NCBI RefSeq assembly: GCF_034702125.1
Contig: NC_085866.1
Coordinates: 15,652,315 to 15,716,314 of the forward strand
Direction of reading: 5' to 3'
DNA: 64,000 nucleotides
Source of the DNA: Engraulis encrasicolus
Taxonomy: Eukaryota > Chordata > Actinopteri > Clupeiformes > Engraulidae
The notes under the pieces are model-generated. The model was given only the letters and a program-made list of their open reading frames with translations, made no database searches and was not told the origin of the DNA. This document shows positions 63,201 to 64,000 of the stretch, piece by piece. The translations under genes and the position numbers were made by a program. Every line of letters starts with the position of its first letter. Within the stretch, counting starts at the first letter, position 1.

Positions 63201-64000
63201 GTATTTGGGAGGCTATTGTAATAAGAATACTGTCTGAGCAGTACAATGCACCCAGACAGCAAAAAAACAACTTCCTTGTTTCAAAAACCAAGACTTGAAA
63301 GTTACGCACAGAGAGATATATGCCTTTTTTGAGGGGGTTGGTGTTTTGCAATCTGAGTAAACACCCTTCCTGTGATAATTTCAATTCAGTGCACCTCACA
63401 AAAGCAGTATACAAAGCTACATGCCGAGCAGCATCATACAACATGTTTTATTGCCATTATTTGGTGTATTCATGCTGTTGGTTAAATCTCTCAATTTCCA
63501 CATAGCGGACTGACTGCACTATGTACATCACCACTGACCTTGTTTCCTCCATGAATTTCATCTGTCTCTATGCCTAGGATGTAAATATTTTCTTCAGTAA
63601 ATATCTTCACAATTACCGCAAGTTTACTGTGAGAAAATATTATGGGATGTTACACAGTGTGTGTATGAAAATGCAATCAGCATATCTGATGAAACAGATA
63701 TTTTACCCCCCATTATATCACCACACTGAACAATACAAAGGCTTGAATGTAATGCAATCACTGCAGGCAAATTTACTTGTAAGATGACAAGTGCACAAGG
63801 TAAGTGGATGCTATTTTTACATCATGTTCCTAAAATCAGGTGGACTAGTCAAACCATGATTGATAATGTATGTAGGCCTATATTACTTGATATTCACAAC
63901 AAATATGAAGAAAGTCAACCCATTTTGAAGAGCGATCACCACAGCTGTGTTTGAGCATGTAAAGACACTCAGACCATGGTCTATGCATGTAAGCTCATGA

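Larger units (their letters stand above)
58339..64000. other. Upstream of mir-10, towards hoxc5a
   Basis: No coding exon of hoxc5a is present: no YPWM or homeodomain is found in any frame. A GC-rich complex stretch at 59.70-59.96 kb contains the DR5 candidate, a CCAAT box and GAGTTATTGATGG. The remainder is AT-rich with one compound microsatellite at 60.16 kb. Confidence 0.6.

Noticed and set aside
58339..64000. hoxc5a exon
   Set aside because: No homeodomain or YPWM motif is present in any frame; the gene must lie beyond the window.

Overview
The window is the 3' (anterior) end of a teleost HoxC-a cluster. Three homeobox genes and one microRNA all lie on the minus strand, in the order miR-10, hoxc4a, hoxc3a, hoxc1a from right to left. 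Each gene has two coding exons, with a YPWM-type hexapeptide at the end of exon 1 and the homeodomain in exon 2. A hoxc1/hoxc3 pair next to hoxc4, with no group-2 gene between, is the arrangement known from fish such as zebrafish. Mammalian HOXC has neither HOXC1 nor HOXC3. I cannot name the species. Very dense (CA)n/(GA)n microsatellites and the frequent word TAGGCCTA fit a ray-finned fish.

Layout: 1-5 kb is the 3' flank of hoxc1a, with microsatellites, tRNA-derived SINE sequence, a minisatellite and a complex region holding candidate retinoid-receptor sites. hoxc1a spans 5055-10162; its 4.2 kb intron carries GA repeats and a MITE. The interval 10.2-36.9 kb, where a group-2 gene would be expected, has no gene. 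It holds candidate regulatory sites near 10.3 and 11.6 kb, a decayed long-period tandem array (14.2-17.0 kb), about nine hAT-type elements, an L2-like LINE 3' end and many microsatellites. A complex AT-rich candidate enhancer lies at 33.95-34.26 kb. hoxc3a spans 36939-40050. The hoxc3a-hoxc4a interval (40.2-55.7 kb) has less mobile DNA but contains a 1 kb local tandem duplication and a truncated LINE. hoxc4a spans 55747-57101, and the miR-10 hairpin lies at 58253-58338. The remaining sequence to 64 kb is non-coding upstream DNA with a candidate retinoic-acid response element near 59.8 kb; hoxc5a is not reached.

The Hox proteins are nuclear sequence-specific transcription factors that pattern the hindbrain, spinal cord and anterior trunk, usually with Pbx/Meis partners. 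Several sequence signals fit the expected control of such genes: three DR5-type and one DR2-type direct repeats, Pbx-Hox type motifs, and a shared CCAAT / 10 bp / CACGTG / TAAAAG promoter module at hoxc3a and hoxc4a. These regulatory calls rest on motif reading only.
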